Positions 26,737 through 36,436 of a DNA stretch of 64,000 bases are shown one piece after another. The stretch lies in assembly GCF_019565505.1 (NCBI RefSeq), contig NZ_CP067378.1, positions 1,240,001 to 1,304,000 of the forward strand. Reading direction: 5' to 3'. Within the stretch, counting starts at the first letter, position 1. Each line of letters starts with the position of its first letter. The translations under genes and the position numbers were made by a program. Source of the stretch: Flavobacterium davisii. Lineage in GTDB: Bacteria > Bacteroidota > Bacteroidia > Flavobacteriales > Flavobacteriaceae. The notes beneath the pieces are model-generated. The model was not told where the DNA came from. It worked only from the letters and a program-made list of their open reading frames with translations, and made no database searches.

Positions 26737-27612
26737 ATGATAAAAAAAACCTTATTTAGCTTTTTATTATTCACAACTTATAGCAACATAATTGCACAAA
26801 ACACCTTCCCTACTTCTGGCAATGTTGGTATTGGTACATTAACCCCTTCTCAAAAATTTGAGGTCAATGGAAATATTATTTTTGATAATCAATCATCTGT
26901 GTATACACATATAAAAATTGGCCATAATGCTAATGACAATATCATTACTGACAATACAAAAGAGAAACACTATGGTGGAGGTTATTTTTTTAGAGTACAT
27001 AACGAAGCAACAATACCACACAAATACATAGACGCTTTATTAATAGGCGAAAATGGTAATGTAGGAATTGGCGGCAAATCATCAAATAATAAACTTGAAG
27101 TTCACGGAAACACATCTATAGGAGGAGCTGATTTAAAATTAGGAATGGGTGACGGTCAAGATCAAGGTAAAATATTAAACCAAAGAGCTTTAGTACATGG
27201 AAGTAATGATGAATTATGGGTTAATTACATGAGTGATTTTGAAGGAGGTACAAGAATAGGTCAAAACGCAATAATACGAAACAATGGAGACACTGCCTTA
27301 CAAGGCAAACTTGAAGCAAAGGAAATAAAGGTAACAACTACTCCTACGGCAGATTTTGTATTTGAAGAAAATTACAATCTTCCAAAATTAGAAGACGTTG
27401 AAAAACACATTCAAACAAAAAAACATTTACCCGAAATAGCCTCTGCAAAACAAATGAAAGAAGAAGGAGTAAACATTGGAGAATTTCAAATAAAACTTCT
27501 TCAAAAAATTGAAGAGCTAACACTTTATTCTATTGAACAAAACAAAAAAATTGAAGAACAAAACAAAAAAATAACAAACTTAGAAAAATTAATAACTATC
27601 AAAAACAAATAG
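26737..27612 (+). CDS. Secreted protein with NVGIG repeats and C-terminal coiled coil
   Basis: 291 codons. A signal peptide (residues 1-20, ending SNIIAQ) is followed by two copies of a NVGIG motif (GNVGIGTLTPSQKFEVNGN near 28 and GNVGIGGKSSNNKLEVHGN near 108), a pattern common in Bacteroidota cell-surface and tail-fibre-like proteins. From about 208 comes the conserved segment ADFVFEENYNLPKLEDVEKH and HLPEIASAKQMKEEGVNIGE, which often ends such proteins, then a coiled coil (IEEQNKKITNLEKL). The C-terminal region resembles trimerising or chaperone modules. The function is unknown. It separates purH from mreB together with the peroxiredoxin. Confidence 0.75.
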   Translation: MIKKTLFSFLLFTTYSNIIAQNTFPTSGNVGIGTLTPSQKFEVNGNIIFDNQSSVYTHIKIGHNANDNIITDNTKEKHYGGGYFFRVHNEATIPHKYIDALLIGENGNVGIGGKSSNNKLEVHGNTSIGGADLKLGMGDGQDQGKILNQRALVHGSNDELWVNYMSDFEGGTRIGQNAIIRNNGDTALQGKLEAKEIKVTTTPTADFVFEENYNLPKLEDVEKHIQTKKHLPEIASAKQMKEEGVNIGEFQIKLLQKIEELTLYSIEQNKKIEEQNKKITNLEKLITIKNK

Positions 27613-27688
27613 TTTTCATTTTTTTCTTACGCCTCATATAAAATCCTACAATAAAAATATTCACTTTTAAATATTAAAACAGATCCAT

Positions 27689-28338
27689 ATGATATTAATT
27701 GACAAAGAATTTCCTAGCATTTCGGTAAAAACAATTCAAAAAAACAAGGGCGTTGCAGAAGTAAATTTATTTGAACTAGCAAAAAAGAAAATAAAAAAAT
27801 ATTATTGTTTTTTTATCCAAAAGACTTCACATACGTATGTCCGACTGAATTATTTGCTTTTCAAGAAATATCAAAAGAACTTGAAGAAAGAAATGTTCTA
27901 TTATTTGGCGCATCATGCGACACTGTCGAAACACATGATGCTTGGTTACAAACAGATGCTGCTGATGGGGGAATCAAAGGAATTACTTACCCTTTAATTT
28001 CTGACTCTAACAGAAATCTCTCTAATATATTAGGGATATTAGACGGAAAAAAAAGCACTGAAAACGACCATGAAATCATAATTAATGACAATATTAGCTA
28101 CAGAGCCACTTATCTAATTAACGAAAATGGTATTGTATTTCACCAAAGCTTAAACAATATGTCTTTAGGTAGAAATGTACTAGAATTTATGAGATTAATA
28201 GAAGGTTATACAAACATACAAGAAACAGGAGAAGTTTGCCCTGCTAACTGGGAAAAGGGAAAAGAAACTTTCAAAAATGATAGAATTAGTACAGCAAAAT
28301 ACTTATCAAGACTATTAAGCAAACAATTTTCGAACTAA
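27689..28338 (+). CDS. Peroxiredoxin, AhpC/2-Cys type (frame interrupted)
   Basis: The core reads FFYPKDFTYVCPTELFAF with the peroxidatic Cys, and GEVCPANWEKG near the end supplies the resolving Cys, as in AhpC. It reduces hydrogen peroxide and organic peroxides. The start at 27689 (MILIDKEFPSISV) is in a different frame. The two frames join in the A-rich stretch 27781-27799, where KKILLFFYPKDF follows the seven-A run, so one missing or extra A is enough. Joined length is about 216 residues, normal. A terminator follows. Confidence 0.85.
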
Positions 28339-28342
28339 ACAC

Positions 28343-28376
28343 AAAAATTGCGTTAAATTTTTTTAACGCAATTTTT
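28343..28376 (+). terminator. Intrinsic terminator after the peroxiredoxin gene
   Basis: AAAAATTGCGTTAAA and TTTAACGCAATTTTT form a perfect 15-bp stem around TTTT, with a T-rich end. Confidence 0.85.
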
Positions 28377-28403
28377 ATTTTCATATTAACCAAAATATTT
28401 TCA

Positions 28404-28411
28404 TACTTTTG
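28404..28411 (+). promoter_or_regulatory. Candidate -7 box of the mreB promoter
   Basis: TACTTTTG fits TAnnTTTG and lies 47 nt ahead of the mreB start, just after the preceding terminator. It would drive mreB-mreC-mreD-mrdA-rodA. Confidence 0.55.
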
Positions 28412-28458
28412 CAACTTAGTATATTACTATAAAAACTAAGTAACCCTTTAAAGGAAAT

Positions 28459-29486
28459 ATGGGATTTTTTGATTTTATGACTGAGGACATTGCAATTGAC
28501 CTTGGTACCGCAAATACGTTAATAATACACAACGATAAAGTTGTTATCGATAGCCCTTCCATAGTAGCACGTGATCGCATATCTGGCAAAATCATTGCCG
28601 TAGGCAAGGAAGCGAATATGATGCAAGGTAAAACTCACGAAAATATAAAAACAATCCGTCCATTAAAAGATGGTGTAATTGCTGATTTTGATGCTTCTGA
28701 ACAAATGATCAAAATGCTTATCAGAAGTATTCCTGCGTTACAAAAAAAATTATTCACTCCTGCTCTACGCATGGTTATTTGTATTCCTTCAGGTATAACA
28801 GAAGTAGAAATGCGCGCAGTAAAAGAATCCGCAGAACGTGTAAATGGTAAAGAAGTGTATCTAATACATGAACCAATGGCAGCTGCCATTGGTATTGATT
28901 AGACATCATGCAACCAAAAGGAAACATGATTGTAGATATAGGAGGTGGTACAACTGAAATTGCTGTAATAGCTCTAGGAGGTATTGTTTGTGATAAATCC
29001 GTTAAAATTGCTGGTGATGTATTTACAAATGACATTATCTATTATATGCGTACACAGCATAACTTATTCGTTGGAGAAACTACAGCTGAGAAAATAAAAA
29101 TTGAAATAGGAGCTGCTATAGAAAACTTGGATTCACCTCCTGATGACATGTCCGTTCAAGGACGCGATCTATTAACAGGAAAACCTAAGCAGGTAGAGGT
29201 TTCATATCGTGAAATAGCAAAAGCTTTAGACAAATCTATACAGCGTATTGAAGATGCTATTATGGAAACCTTATCGCAAACACCTCCTGAATTAGCGGCG
29301 GATATATACAATACAGGTATTTACTTAGCAGGAGGAGGCTCTATGCTAAGAGGTTTAGATAAACGTATTTCTCAAAAGACAGATTTACCTGTTTTTATTG
29401 CAGAAGATCCTTTAAGAGCTGTTGTTAGAGGAACAGGGATGACCCTTAAAAACTTAAATAGATTCCGTAGCATTTTAATAAAATAA
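28459..29486 (+). CDS. mreB: Rod shape-determining protein MreB (frame interrupted)
   Basis: Actin-fold protein: phosphate 1 motif IAIDLGTANTLIIHND, the segment PSGITEVEMRAVKES, phosphate 2 motif DIGGGTTEIAVIALGG and the C-terminal LAGGGSMLRGLDKRI. MreB filaments guide lateral wall synthesis. The first frame stops at 28902. Restoring one G at about 28897 gives the expected IGIGLDIMQPKGNMIVDIGG across the break, and the joined gene codes for 342 residues, the normal size. As mreB is needed for rod shape, the break is most likely a sequence error. Confidence 0.93.
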
Positions 29487-29550
29487 GATTTTAAAAATCT
29501 TATTTTATTAAAATCACGACCTAGTATAACAACCTTTACTATTTTTTACG

Positions 29551-30381
29551 ATGCAGCAAATTCTAAATTTCATTATAAAAAACAGCACACGATTGCTGTT
29601 TTTGCTGCTTTTAGCAATTTCGTTAACTCTTACCATTCAATCTCACTCTTACCACAGAAGTCAAATAGTTAATTCCGCCAATGTAGTTACAGGAAGTGTA
29701 TACGAAAAAGTAAATGAAATAGAAACCTACTTCAGCTTACAAAATCAAAATAACAAATTGGCAAAAGAAAATGCTTACCTAAGAGAACTACTCTTCAATA
29801 AAAAAGATAGTATTTTCCCTCTACCAAAAGACTCTGTTAAAGGATACGACAAATTAGAAGTAATACAATCTAAAGTCGTTAACAATTCATACAATAAAAC
29901 AGAAAACTATTTAACCATTAATTCTGGGTCAATAAAAGGTATAAAACCTGACATGGGAGTAATTAGCAATGAAGGCATAGTAGGCGTTATTGAAAAAACT
30001 TCGCCTAATTATTCAACAGTAATCAGCGTACTAAACCTAAAGTCTAAAATAAATGCTAAAGTTAAAAGAACGAATCACTTTGGCTCTTTAATTTGGAAAG
30101 CAAAAAACGCTGGTTATGCTCAACTCGTTGAAATACCTCGCCCGGCAAGTGTAAAAAAAGGAGATACTATCGTAACAGGAGGACGTTCAACCATATTCCC
30201 AGAAAATATCCCCGTAGGCATTATTGATCGTATTTACATGGACACAGAAACTAATTATTACACCTTAGATATTCGTTTATTTACAGACATGACCAATCTA
30301 AATCATGTGTATATAATTAAAAACAAAGATGCTGCTGAAATTAACAAACTGGAAACTGAAACAGTAAAAAAAGATGAATAG
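29551..30381 (+). CDS. mreC: Rod shape-determining protein MreC
   Basis: 276 codons. One N-terminal membrane helix (residues 10-30, TRLLFLLLLAISLTLTIQ), a coiled-coil stretch (about 60-85) and the paired beta domains of MreC follow (LTINSGSIKGIKPDMGVISN, then GVIEKTSPNYSTVISVL). It bridges MreB, MreD and the PBP2-RodA synthase in the periplasm. It follows mreB by 64 nt and overlaps mreD by 8 nt. Confidence 0.94.
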   Translation: MQQILNFIIKNSTRLLFLLLLAISLTLTIQSHSYHRSQIVNSANVVTGSVYEKVNEIETYFSLQNQNNKLAKENAYLRELLFNKKDSIFPLPKDSVKGYDKLEVIQSKVVNNSYNKTENYLTINSGSIKGIKPDMGVISNEGIVGVIEKTSPNYSTVISVLNLKSKINAKVKRTNHFGSLIWKAKNAGYAQLVEIPRPASVKKGDTIVTGGRSTIFPENIPVGIIDRIYMDTETNYYTLDIRLFTDMTNLNHVYIIKNKDAAEINKLETETVKKDE

Positions 30382-30880
30382 TACTCTTATATCAAATATC
30401 GTTCGTTTTATACTGCTAGTTGCGGTTCAGGTAATTATTTTTAACAAAATAAATTTGTTTGGTTTTATAAACCCATTTCCTTATATCTTATTCATCCTTT
30501 TATACCCTGTTAACACCAATCAAGCAGGACTATTAATAAGCAGTTTTTTTTTAGGACTTTCTGTAGATTATTTTGAGAACTCAGGAGGTATTCATGCTAC
30601 AGCTTGTTTGATATTAGCTTATTTGAGACCTAGTTTTTTCAAATTCGCATTTGGGTTAAGTTATGAATACCAAACAATACGAATAAATGATCGCTTATCA
30701 CCTGAACGATTTACTTTTATTCTGATCTCAATAATAACGCATCACGTAGTTCTTTTTACACTTGAATTTTTTAAATTCGTATTTATGCTAGATGCCCTTA
30801 TTCGAACGCTTTTTGCTTCGCTATTTACACTAATAGTAAGCATCATATTTATTTATTTATTTAAGCCTAGTAAACGTTAA
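30374..30880 (+). CDS. mreD: Rod shape-determining protein MreD
   Basis: 168 codons of very hydrophobic sequence with five to six predicted membrane helices (IVRFILLVAVQVIIFNKI, then FINPFPYILFILLYPV). Its position between mreC and mrdA identifies it as MreD of the elongasome. The start overlaps the end of mreC, and mrdA begins 3 nt after its stop. Confidence 0.92.
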   Translation: MNSTLISNIVRFILLVAVQVIIFNKINLFGFINPFPYILFILLYPVNTNQAGLLISSFFLGLSVDYFENSGGIHATACLILAYLRPSFFKFAFGLSYEYQTIRINDRLSPERFTFILISIITHHVVLFTLEFFKFVFMLDALIRTLFASLFTLIVSIIFIYLFKPSKR

Positions 30881-30883
30881 AAA

Positions 30884-32833
30884 ATGAGAAAGCTCCTTTT
30901 ACCGGTATGATTATAGTTTCTGCTATTCTAATCATAGCAAGGCTTTTTTATTTACAAGTAATAGATGATGAGTTAAAACTAAAATCAGAAAACATCTCTA
31001 TCAAGATTAAATATGATTACCCCGAAAGAGGGTATATATATGACCGTAATGCTAATTTATTAGTAGCTAACCAACCTTCATACGACATTATGATTGTACC
31101 CAGAGAGGTTAAAAAACTAGATACTACTGAATTTTGCAAATTATTAAATATAACCAAACAAGACTTTTTAAAACGTCTAGAAAAAGCAGTAGTTTACTCC
31201 CCTCTTCTCCCTTCCGTTTTTATGGGACAATTGAATAAAATGGAATATGCTGCTTTTCAAGAAAAAGAACGCAAATTTGACGGCTTTTATATCCAAAAAC
31301 GCTCTTTACGAGATTATCAATTTCATCATGGAGCTAATATTTTTGGATTCATTACACAAGCTAACGAAGCTACCATTTCTAAAAATCCTTATTATAAAAG
31401 CGGTGACTTATTAGGCAAACAGGGAGTAGAAGAAATGTACGAAGAAATCCTCAGAGGTCAAAAAGGAGTAAAACATATTCAACGTGATCGTTTTAATCGT
31501 GAAATTGGTCTTTATAAGGAAGGAAAATATGATACAATTGCTATTCAAGGTAAAGACATTACTTTAACCATTGATTCAAAACTACAGGAGTACGGTGAAT
31601 TATTAATGAAAAACAAAAGAGGAGGCATTATTGCAATTGAACCTAAAACAGGAGAAATTTTGTGCTTAGTTACAGCTCCTACTTATGACCCTAGTATATT
31701 AGTAGGTCGCCAACGTTCTAAAAACTATACTAAACTATATAATGATTCATTAGCAAAACCTTTATACGACAGAAGTTTACTCGCCGAATACCCTCCGGGA
31801 TCTCCTTTTAAAATATTAACAGCTCTAGTTGGTCTTCAATCTGGCGCAATAAATACAGAAACAACTGTAGGTTGTCATCACGGTTTTAGTTATGGTCGTA
31901 GATTTATGCGTTGTCATTGTGGAGGTGGTTTCAGAAAATTACACATGGGTATAGCTAAATCTTGTAATGCCTATTTCGGAACAGCTTATTTAAAAACACT
32001 AGGTATGTTTCCGAATGCTTCTAAAGGAGTTGACTATTGGAGTGATCATATAAAAAGTTTCGGATTAGGTCAATTTATGGGATATGATTTACCTACAGGA
32101 AGAAAAGGCAATATCCCCACTTCTAAAACATACGAACGTTACTATCCCAATGGCAGCTTAAAATCAACCATGATTGTTTCTAACTCTATTGGACAAGGAG
32201 AGATACTCATGACCCCTATCCAACTAGCTAACATGATGGCAACCATTGCTAATAAAGGCTATTATTATACCCCTCATATTATAAAAAAAAATTAAAGGGC
32301 AATCAATTGACCCTAAATTTAGAACAAAACACGTCACCACTATAAACAAAAAACATTTCCCTCCAGTAATAGAAGGACTAGCGGAGGTGTTTAAAACAGG
32401 AACAGCCTATTTTTTAGGCGTAGAAGGTATTGAAATATGTGGTAAAACAGGAACCGCAGAAAATTTCACACGAATAAATGGGAAAAAAGTACAGTTAGAA
32501 GACCACTCTATTTTTGTTGCTTTTGCCCCTAAAAACAACCCTAAAATTGCCATAGCTGTTTTTGTTGAAAACGGAGGTTTTGGAGCTACTATTGCAGGCC
32601 CGATTACTTCTCTTATGATTGAGAAATATCTAAAAGGAAAGGTTACAAATAAATTTAGAGAAGAAAACATTATAAATAGAAGTCTTCAACATCAATATAA
32701 TAAATTTACCAGAAAATATATTGACTCAATGTACCGAATTAGGTTGCGCAAAGACTCTTTAAACAGGGTTAGAGCCAAACAAAAATTAGATTCATTAGAA
32801 AAAAATACGAACTCAGCTATAAAAACAAATTAA
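30884..32833 (+). CDS. mrdA: Penicillin-binding protein 2, elongasome transpeptidase (frame interrupted)
   Basis: All three transpeptidase motifs are present: SxxK in YPPGSPFKIL, SxN in AKSCNAYFG and KTG in CGKTGTAENF. The N-terminal dimerisation domain begins YPERGYIYDRNANLLVANQ. It cross-links lateral wall peptidoglycan with RodA. Two breaks occur. The ATG at 30884 (MRKLLLP) is out of frame with MIIVSAILIIARLF at 30907, though the latter could be the true start. At 32283-32291 a nine-A run shifts the frame; with eight A it reads KKIKGQSIDPKFRTKHVTT into the KTG part. Joined length is about 649 residues. The stop overlaps the rodA start (TAATG). Confidence 0.92.
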
Positions 32834-34089
32834 TGAGAAATCAAAGTGTTGGAAAAAACATTGACTGGATTACAGTATTAATTTATGTCCTATTAGTATT
32901 AATTGGATGGGCTAACATCTATTCAGCTGATGTAACTCCTGATTCCAATTACATTTTTGACATTAAACAAAATTATGGTAAACAATTAATTTTTATCTCT
33001 TTTACTATTTTAGTAATCATAGTAGTACTTTCTATTGAAGCGAAATTTTATGAGCGGTTTTCGAGTGTACTCTACGGGATTTCATTACTATCCCTAATTG
33101 GGTTATTTATTGCTGGTAAAACAATTGCTGGACAAAGATGTTGGTATGCTATTGGTTCTTTTACACTACAACCTTCCGAATTTGCTAAATCCACAACTGC
33201 TTTAGCATTAGCAAAATTTTTAAGTGATAGTCAAATCAATTTGAAGAACTTCAACCATCAGTTATTAGGACTTGCTATCCTTTTTATCCCTATAGGCCTT
33301 ATCATGCTACAACCAGATGCAGGTAGTGCTCTTATATTTATCACCATGATTTTTGTACTTAACAGAGAAGGCTTACCTTCTTGGTATCTATGGACTGGTG
33401 TTGGAGCAGTTGTACTTTTTATCATGTCTTTATTACTAAAACCACAATATGTAGTCCTTATTTCACTAATAGGTGTCACCTTACACTTCTACAAATCAAA
33501 GCCCGTAAAAAGAAATATAGTGGCCAGTTCAATCGTCTTTTTATTAATGACAAGTTTTAGTATTTCTGTCAACTATGTATTTGAAAATGTATTTCAACAA
33601 CATCATCGAGATCGTTTTAACATACTTTTGGGAAAAGAAGTTGATTTAGCCGGAATAGGTTACAACACCAATCAATCCGAAATAGCCATTGGATCAGGTG
33701 GCTTATTAGGGAAAGGCTGGTTAGAAGGCACTCAAACCAAAGGTAATTTTGTACCTGAACAACATACGGACTATATCTTTACAACTGTTGGAGAAGAATG
33801 GGGTTTTCTAGGCTCCACTCTCGTAGTCTTGTTATTTGCAGGATTATTATTACGTATATTATATTTAGCAGAAAACCAACGCACAAAATTTAGCCGAATT
33901 TACGGATATGGTGTCGCATCTGTTTTATTTACTCATTATTTTGTAAATATTGCCATGGTAATTGGAATTTTCCCTACAATTGGTGTTCCTCTTCCCTTTC
34001 TTTCGTATGGAGGATCTAGCCTATGGGCTTTTACTATTTTACTGTTCATTTTCCTAAAAATGGATGCTAATAAAGTAAACGAGTGGTAG
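32833..34089 (+). CDS. rodA: Rod shape-determining protein RodA (SEDS glycosyltransferase)
   Basis: 418 codons, polytopic (about ten helices). The SEDS family is recognised from SFTLQPSEFAKSTTALALAK, from FVPEQHTDYIFTTVGEEWGF and from GIFPTIGVPLPFLSYGGSSL. It polymerises lipid II glycan strands together with PBP2, the product of the preceding gene, whose stop it overlaps by 1 nt. It ends inside an inverted repeat shared with the convergent nuclease gene. Confidence 0.95.
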   Translation: MRNQSVGKNIDWITVLIYVLLVLIGWANIYSADVTPDSNYIFDIKQNYGKQLIFISFTILVIIVVLSIEAKFYERFSSVLYGISLLSLIGLFIAGKTIAGQRCWYAIGSFTLQPSEFAKSTTALALAKFLSDSQINLKNFNHQLLGLAILFIPIGLIMLQPDAGSALIFITMIFVLNREGLPSWYLWTGVGAVVLFIMSLLLKPQYVVLISLIGVTLHFYKSKPVKRNIVASSIVFLLMTSFSISVNYVFENVFQQHHRDRFNILLGKEVDLAGIGYNTNQSEIAIGSGGLLGKGWLEGTQTKGNFVPEQHTDYIFTTVGEEWGFLGSTLVVLLFAGLLLRILYLAENQRTKFSRIYGYGVASVLFTHYFVNIAMVIGIFPTIGVPLPFLSYGGSSLWAFTILLFIFLKMDANKVNEW

Positions 34090-34113
34090 TTTTCTTTAAA
34101 AACACCACTCGTT
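34078..34113. terminator. Bidirectional terminator spanning two convergent gene ends
   Basis: AACGAGTGGT (34078-34087) and ACCACTCGTT (34104-34113) are perfect inverted repeats. The left arm lies in the last codons of rodA and the right arm in those of the nuclease gene, so one hairpin can stop both transcripts. Confidence 0.65.
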
Positions 34114-34877
34114 ATAATTTTGATTACTTTCTAGTTTATCCTCTATAGCGTCGGAGAGTTTAGAGAAGAAATCAATCCCTGTTAATTCTTCTATTTCATC
34201 TATTGAAACAACAAATTCATAAAGCGGGCGATCTGAATCTTGATGAGGTATTAAAAAAGCAATCGCTTGATACCTATCATTCCTTTTATTCAATAATACT
34301 TTATAAAAAAAATCTGGAACGGTTACTTTTTCTCTCCCAATATGTTTCAATTTACCAGACAAAACACCTCCTGTAACAACATATAATCCATCATATTTTT
34401 TAGCCCAATAGCGTGCTTTTTGTTCTAATCGATTCCAAATTCCTCCATTAAAATTACTTTTTTGGGGTGCTATATTAGAAGTATAAAACGTTTCCTCAAA
34501 AGCTTCCTTTGAAAATTTTCGATCTCCCGCAGGGCATAAATGTCCCCTTTCATATCCTGAACTAATATAATTTTTCCAATTAGCAGATTCCTCTTCAACC
34601 ATTGGATCATTTACAAAATGAGGTCGTTTATATTTTATATACACAATATCCTTGCGATTTAGCCAATACGCTACCCATTCAGCCTGTTCATCTTTTTCAC
34701 TATATGAGAGAGTATAGTATTTATGATGTATTATCTGACCTGTTTTAGATAGAGGTAATAAAAAATTAAAATCAATTTTTGAATATATAGGGTTATTTTC
34801 TTTAATCTCTTTTTGTTTTTACAACTTGAAACAATTAATTCTAGGAATATAAAAAGAATAAAAATAGGCATCTTCAT
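34096..34877 (-). CDS. DNA/RNA non-specific endonuclease, lipoprotein (frame interrupted)
   Basis: The nuclease core shows the catalytic region GYERGHLCPAGDRK (ERGH variant of DRGH) followed by the metal-binding Asn segment FNGGIWNRLEQKARYWAK and a typical VVTGGVL strand, as in the NucA/EndA family. The upstream frame KTGQIIHHKYYTLSYSEKDE is continuous with the core, so a GTG at 34644 is not the start. A lipoprotein signal (FLELIVSSCKNKK) starts at 34877 in another frame; one indel near 34800-34815 would join them into about 260 residues. It may digest external DNA or RNA. It converges on rodA. Confidence 0.78.
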
Positions 34878-34949
34878 ATTTTTTAAAATAATATTTGTAA
34901 ATTTAGTAACCCCAAACAAAAAGTACGATCTAATTTTTAAAAAATCATT

Positions 34950-35501
34950 ATGAACTTAAAATTTATTTATTCATTAGTTTTCATCCTTAGCTATATAGGA
35001 ATAGAAGCACAAGAAAACAAATTATCTGAAATAGAAAAACAATTAATAATTAAAAAACAGGATTCTATTGCTAAAATTAAAATCAGTCAAAAAGAAGCCG
35101 AAAAAGAAGCCAAAAGAGTAGCAAAAGAAAAAGAAAAAGCTTTAAAAGAAGAAAAAGCTTTAAAAGAAGCAGAAGCAGATCGGGTTAAAGAGGAAAGACG
35201 TCGAATAGAACAATTAGAAAAGGATAAGAAAAAAATGGAAAAACAGCTTCAAAAAGCTGAAAAAGAGCGTAAAATGATAGAAGATGCAAAAAAGACCTAG
35301 CAAAAGCACGCGATAAACAAGAAGATATTTACCAAAACATTGAAAAAGAACAAAAAAAAGTTTGACAAGCTCAACCAAAAAGGGAAATTAGCTCCTGTAG
35401 ATATAGAAAAATGGAATAAAAAAATAGAAAAAATGCGCGAAAAAGCAGCTAATCAAGATAAAAAAGTAAAAAAAGCTGAACGTGAATTAGAAAAACTATA
35501 A
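34950..35501 (+). CDS. Exported coiled-coil protein (frame interrupted twice)
   Basis: A signal peptide (residues 1-21, ending YIGIEAQ) is followed by a highly charged Lys/Glu-rich coiled coil (KEAEKEAKRVAKEKEKALKE and onward). The first frame stops at 35300, but the sense continues in two more frames: DLAKARDKQEDIYQNIEKEQ, then KFDKLNQKGKLAPVDIEKW, ending RELEKL at 35501. Both shifts fall in A runs (35288-35293 and 35351-35358). About 183 residues joined. The function is unknown. It overlaps the end of the GHMP kinase gene by 6 nt. Confidence 0.65.
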
Positions 35502-36407
35502 AATCATATCCTTATAAGATAGTATTACAGTATACCCTTTATCTCGAAAATACGATAAAGGGTTTTCTTTTGAAACAACCAATACAAAATCACCTCCCCA
35601 AGCACCTAAACTTTTAACTACTCCTTTAAAATCTGCAAAAAGATTTTCCTGAACAGTTTGCGTATCCAAAATCTTACTCATTTCTTTTTCATGTAATTGT
35701 AATGATTTAGAAAATTCTTCCATTCTATTGGTCTTTAGTACTTGTTGAGTTAACTCATTAATAAAAGGAATTACCTCTTGTATATTTTCTTGTTTTTTAT
35801 AATAATTTGCTATTGCAGCGCGACTGTTTTGCTTTTTATTTAAATAAACAAAATAAAGTTGATTAGCAAAATGAGGATCAAAATTTACCTGAATAATCTG
35901 AGGCTCTTCATTTATCAGTTGATACACAATAGGTGTATTGTATTGGGCACAAGCTACATCATAACCGCTACCTCCGAAACTATTTTTAAGCAAAGTAAAA
36001 GCATCAATATCCAACCATTGTGCAATATTATTTATTAGTGTTGACGAAGTTCCTAAACCCCAATCTTTTGGAAAGCTTAATACTGTTTTTACTTTATAAC
36101 CTAATTTTCCCTTTAAAAATTCTTTATTTAATAAGTATCCTTCATGGAGGATTTCAATTAATGTTGATTTTATTTTATTTTCTTCGAACTTTTTTTTATT
36201 TACAACATCATCAAAACTAAAAGTAGCTTCAAACCAAACACTCCCATCACGATCATAACTAACCCATTCAAAAGTGTTTGATGGTCCTTCTTCAACAATT
36301 AAATTCTGACCAAACTTGGTCGGTAACCCTAAAGCCTGAGCACCATCTAGAACCACATATTCACCCGTAATCAGTAATTTCCCGTTACTATAAAAAGTTT
36401 GTTTCAT
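35496..36407 (-). CDS. GYDIA-family GHMP kinase (mevalonate kinase-like)
   Basis: 303 codons. The GHMP kinase ATP loop is visible as WGLGTSSTLINNIAQW near residues 117-132, and the segment FGGSGYDVACAQYNTPIVYQ carries the GYD(I/V)A signature that names this flavobacterial group. N-terminal KLLITGEYVVLDGAQALGLP is the family start. It follows the HMG-CoA reductase gene on the same strand after 29 nt, which suggests a kinase of the mevalonate pathway for isoprenoid synthesis. The exact substrate is inferred, not shown. Confidence 0.85.
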   Translation of the reverse strand: MKQTFYSNGKLLITGEYVVLDGAQALGLPTKFGQNLIVEEGPSNTFEWVSYDRDGSVWFEATFSFDDVVNKKKFEENKIKSTLIEILHEGYLLNKEFLKGKLGYKVKTVLSFPKDWGLGTSSTLINNIAQWLDIDAFTLLKNSFGGSGYDVACAQYNTPIVYQLINEEPQIIQVNFDPHFANQLYFVYLNKKQNSRAAIANYYKKQENIQEVIPFINELTQQVLKTNRMEEFSKSLQLHEKEMSKILDTQTVQENLFADFKGVVKSLGAWGGDFVLVVSKENPLSYFRDKGYTVILSYKDMIL

Positions 36408-36436
36408 TGTTACCCTTACTTTGTAAAATTTTATTT

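Noticed and set aside
32283..32291. Programmed frameshifting at A runs as an explanation for the broken genes.
   Set aside because: Breaks occur at many unrelated genes, in both directions, some outside slippery runs, and in genes where relatives have a single frame. Sequence error is simpler.
34731..34919. Separate small lipoprotein gene upstream of the nuclease.
   Set aside because: Its signal sequence joins the nuclease frame after a single indel and the intervening frame is open to the catalytic core, so both are one gene.
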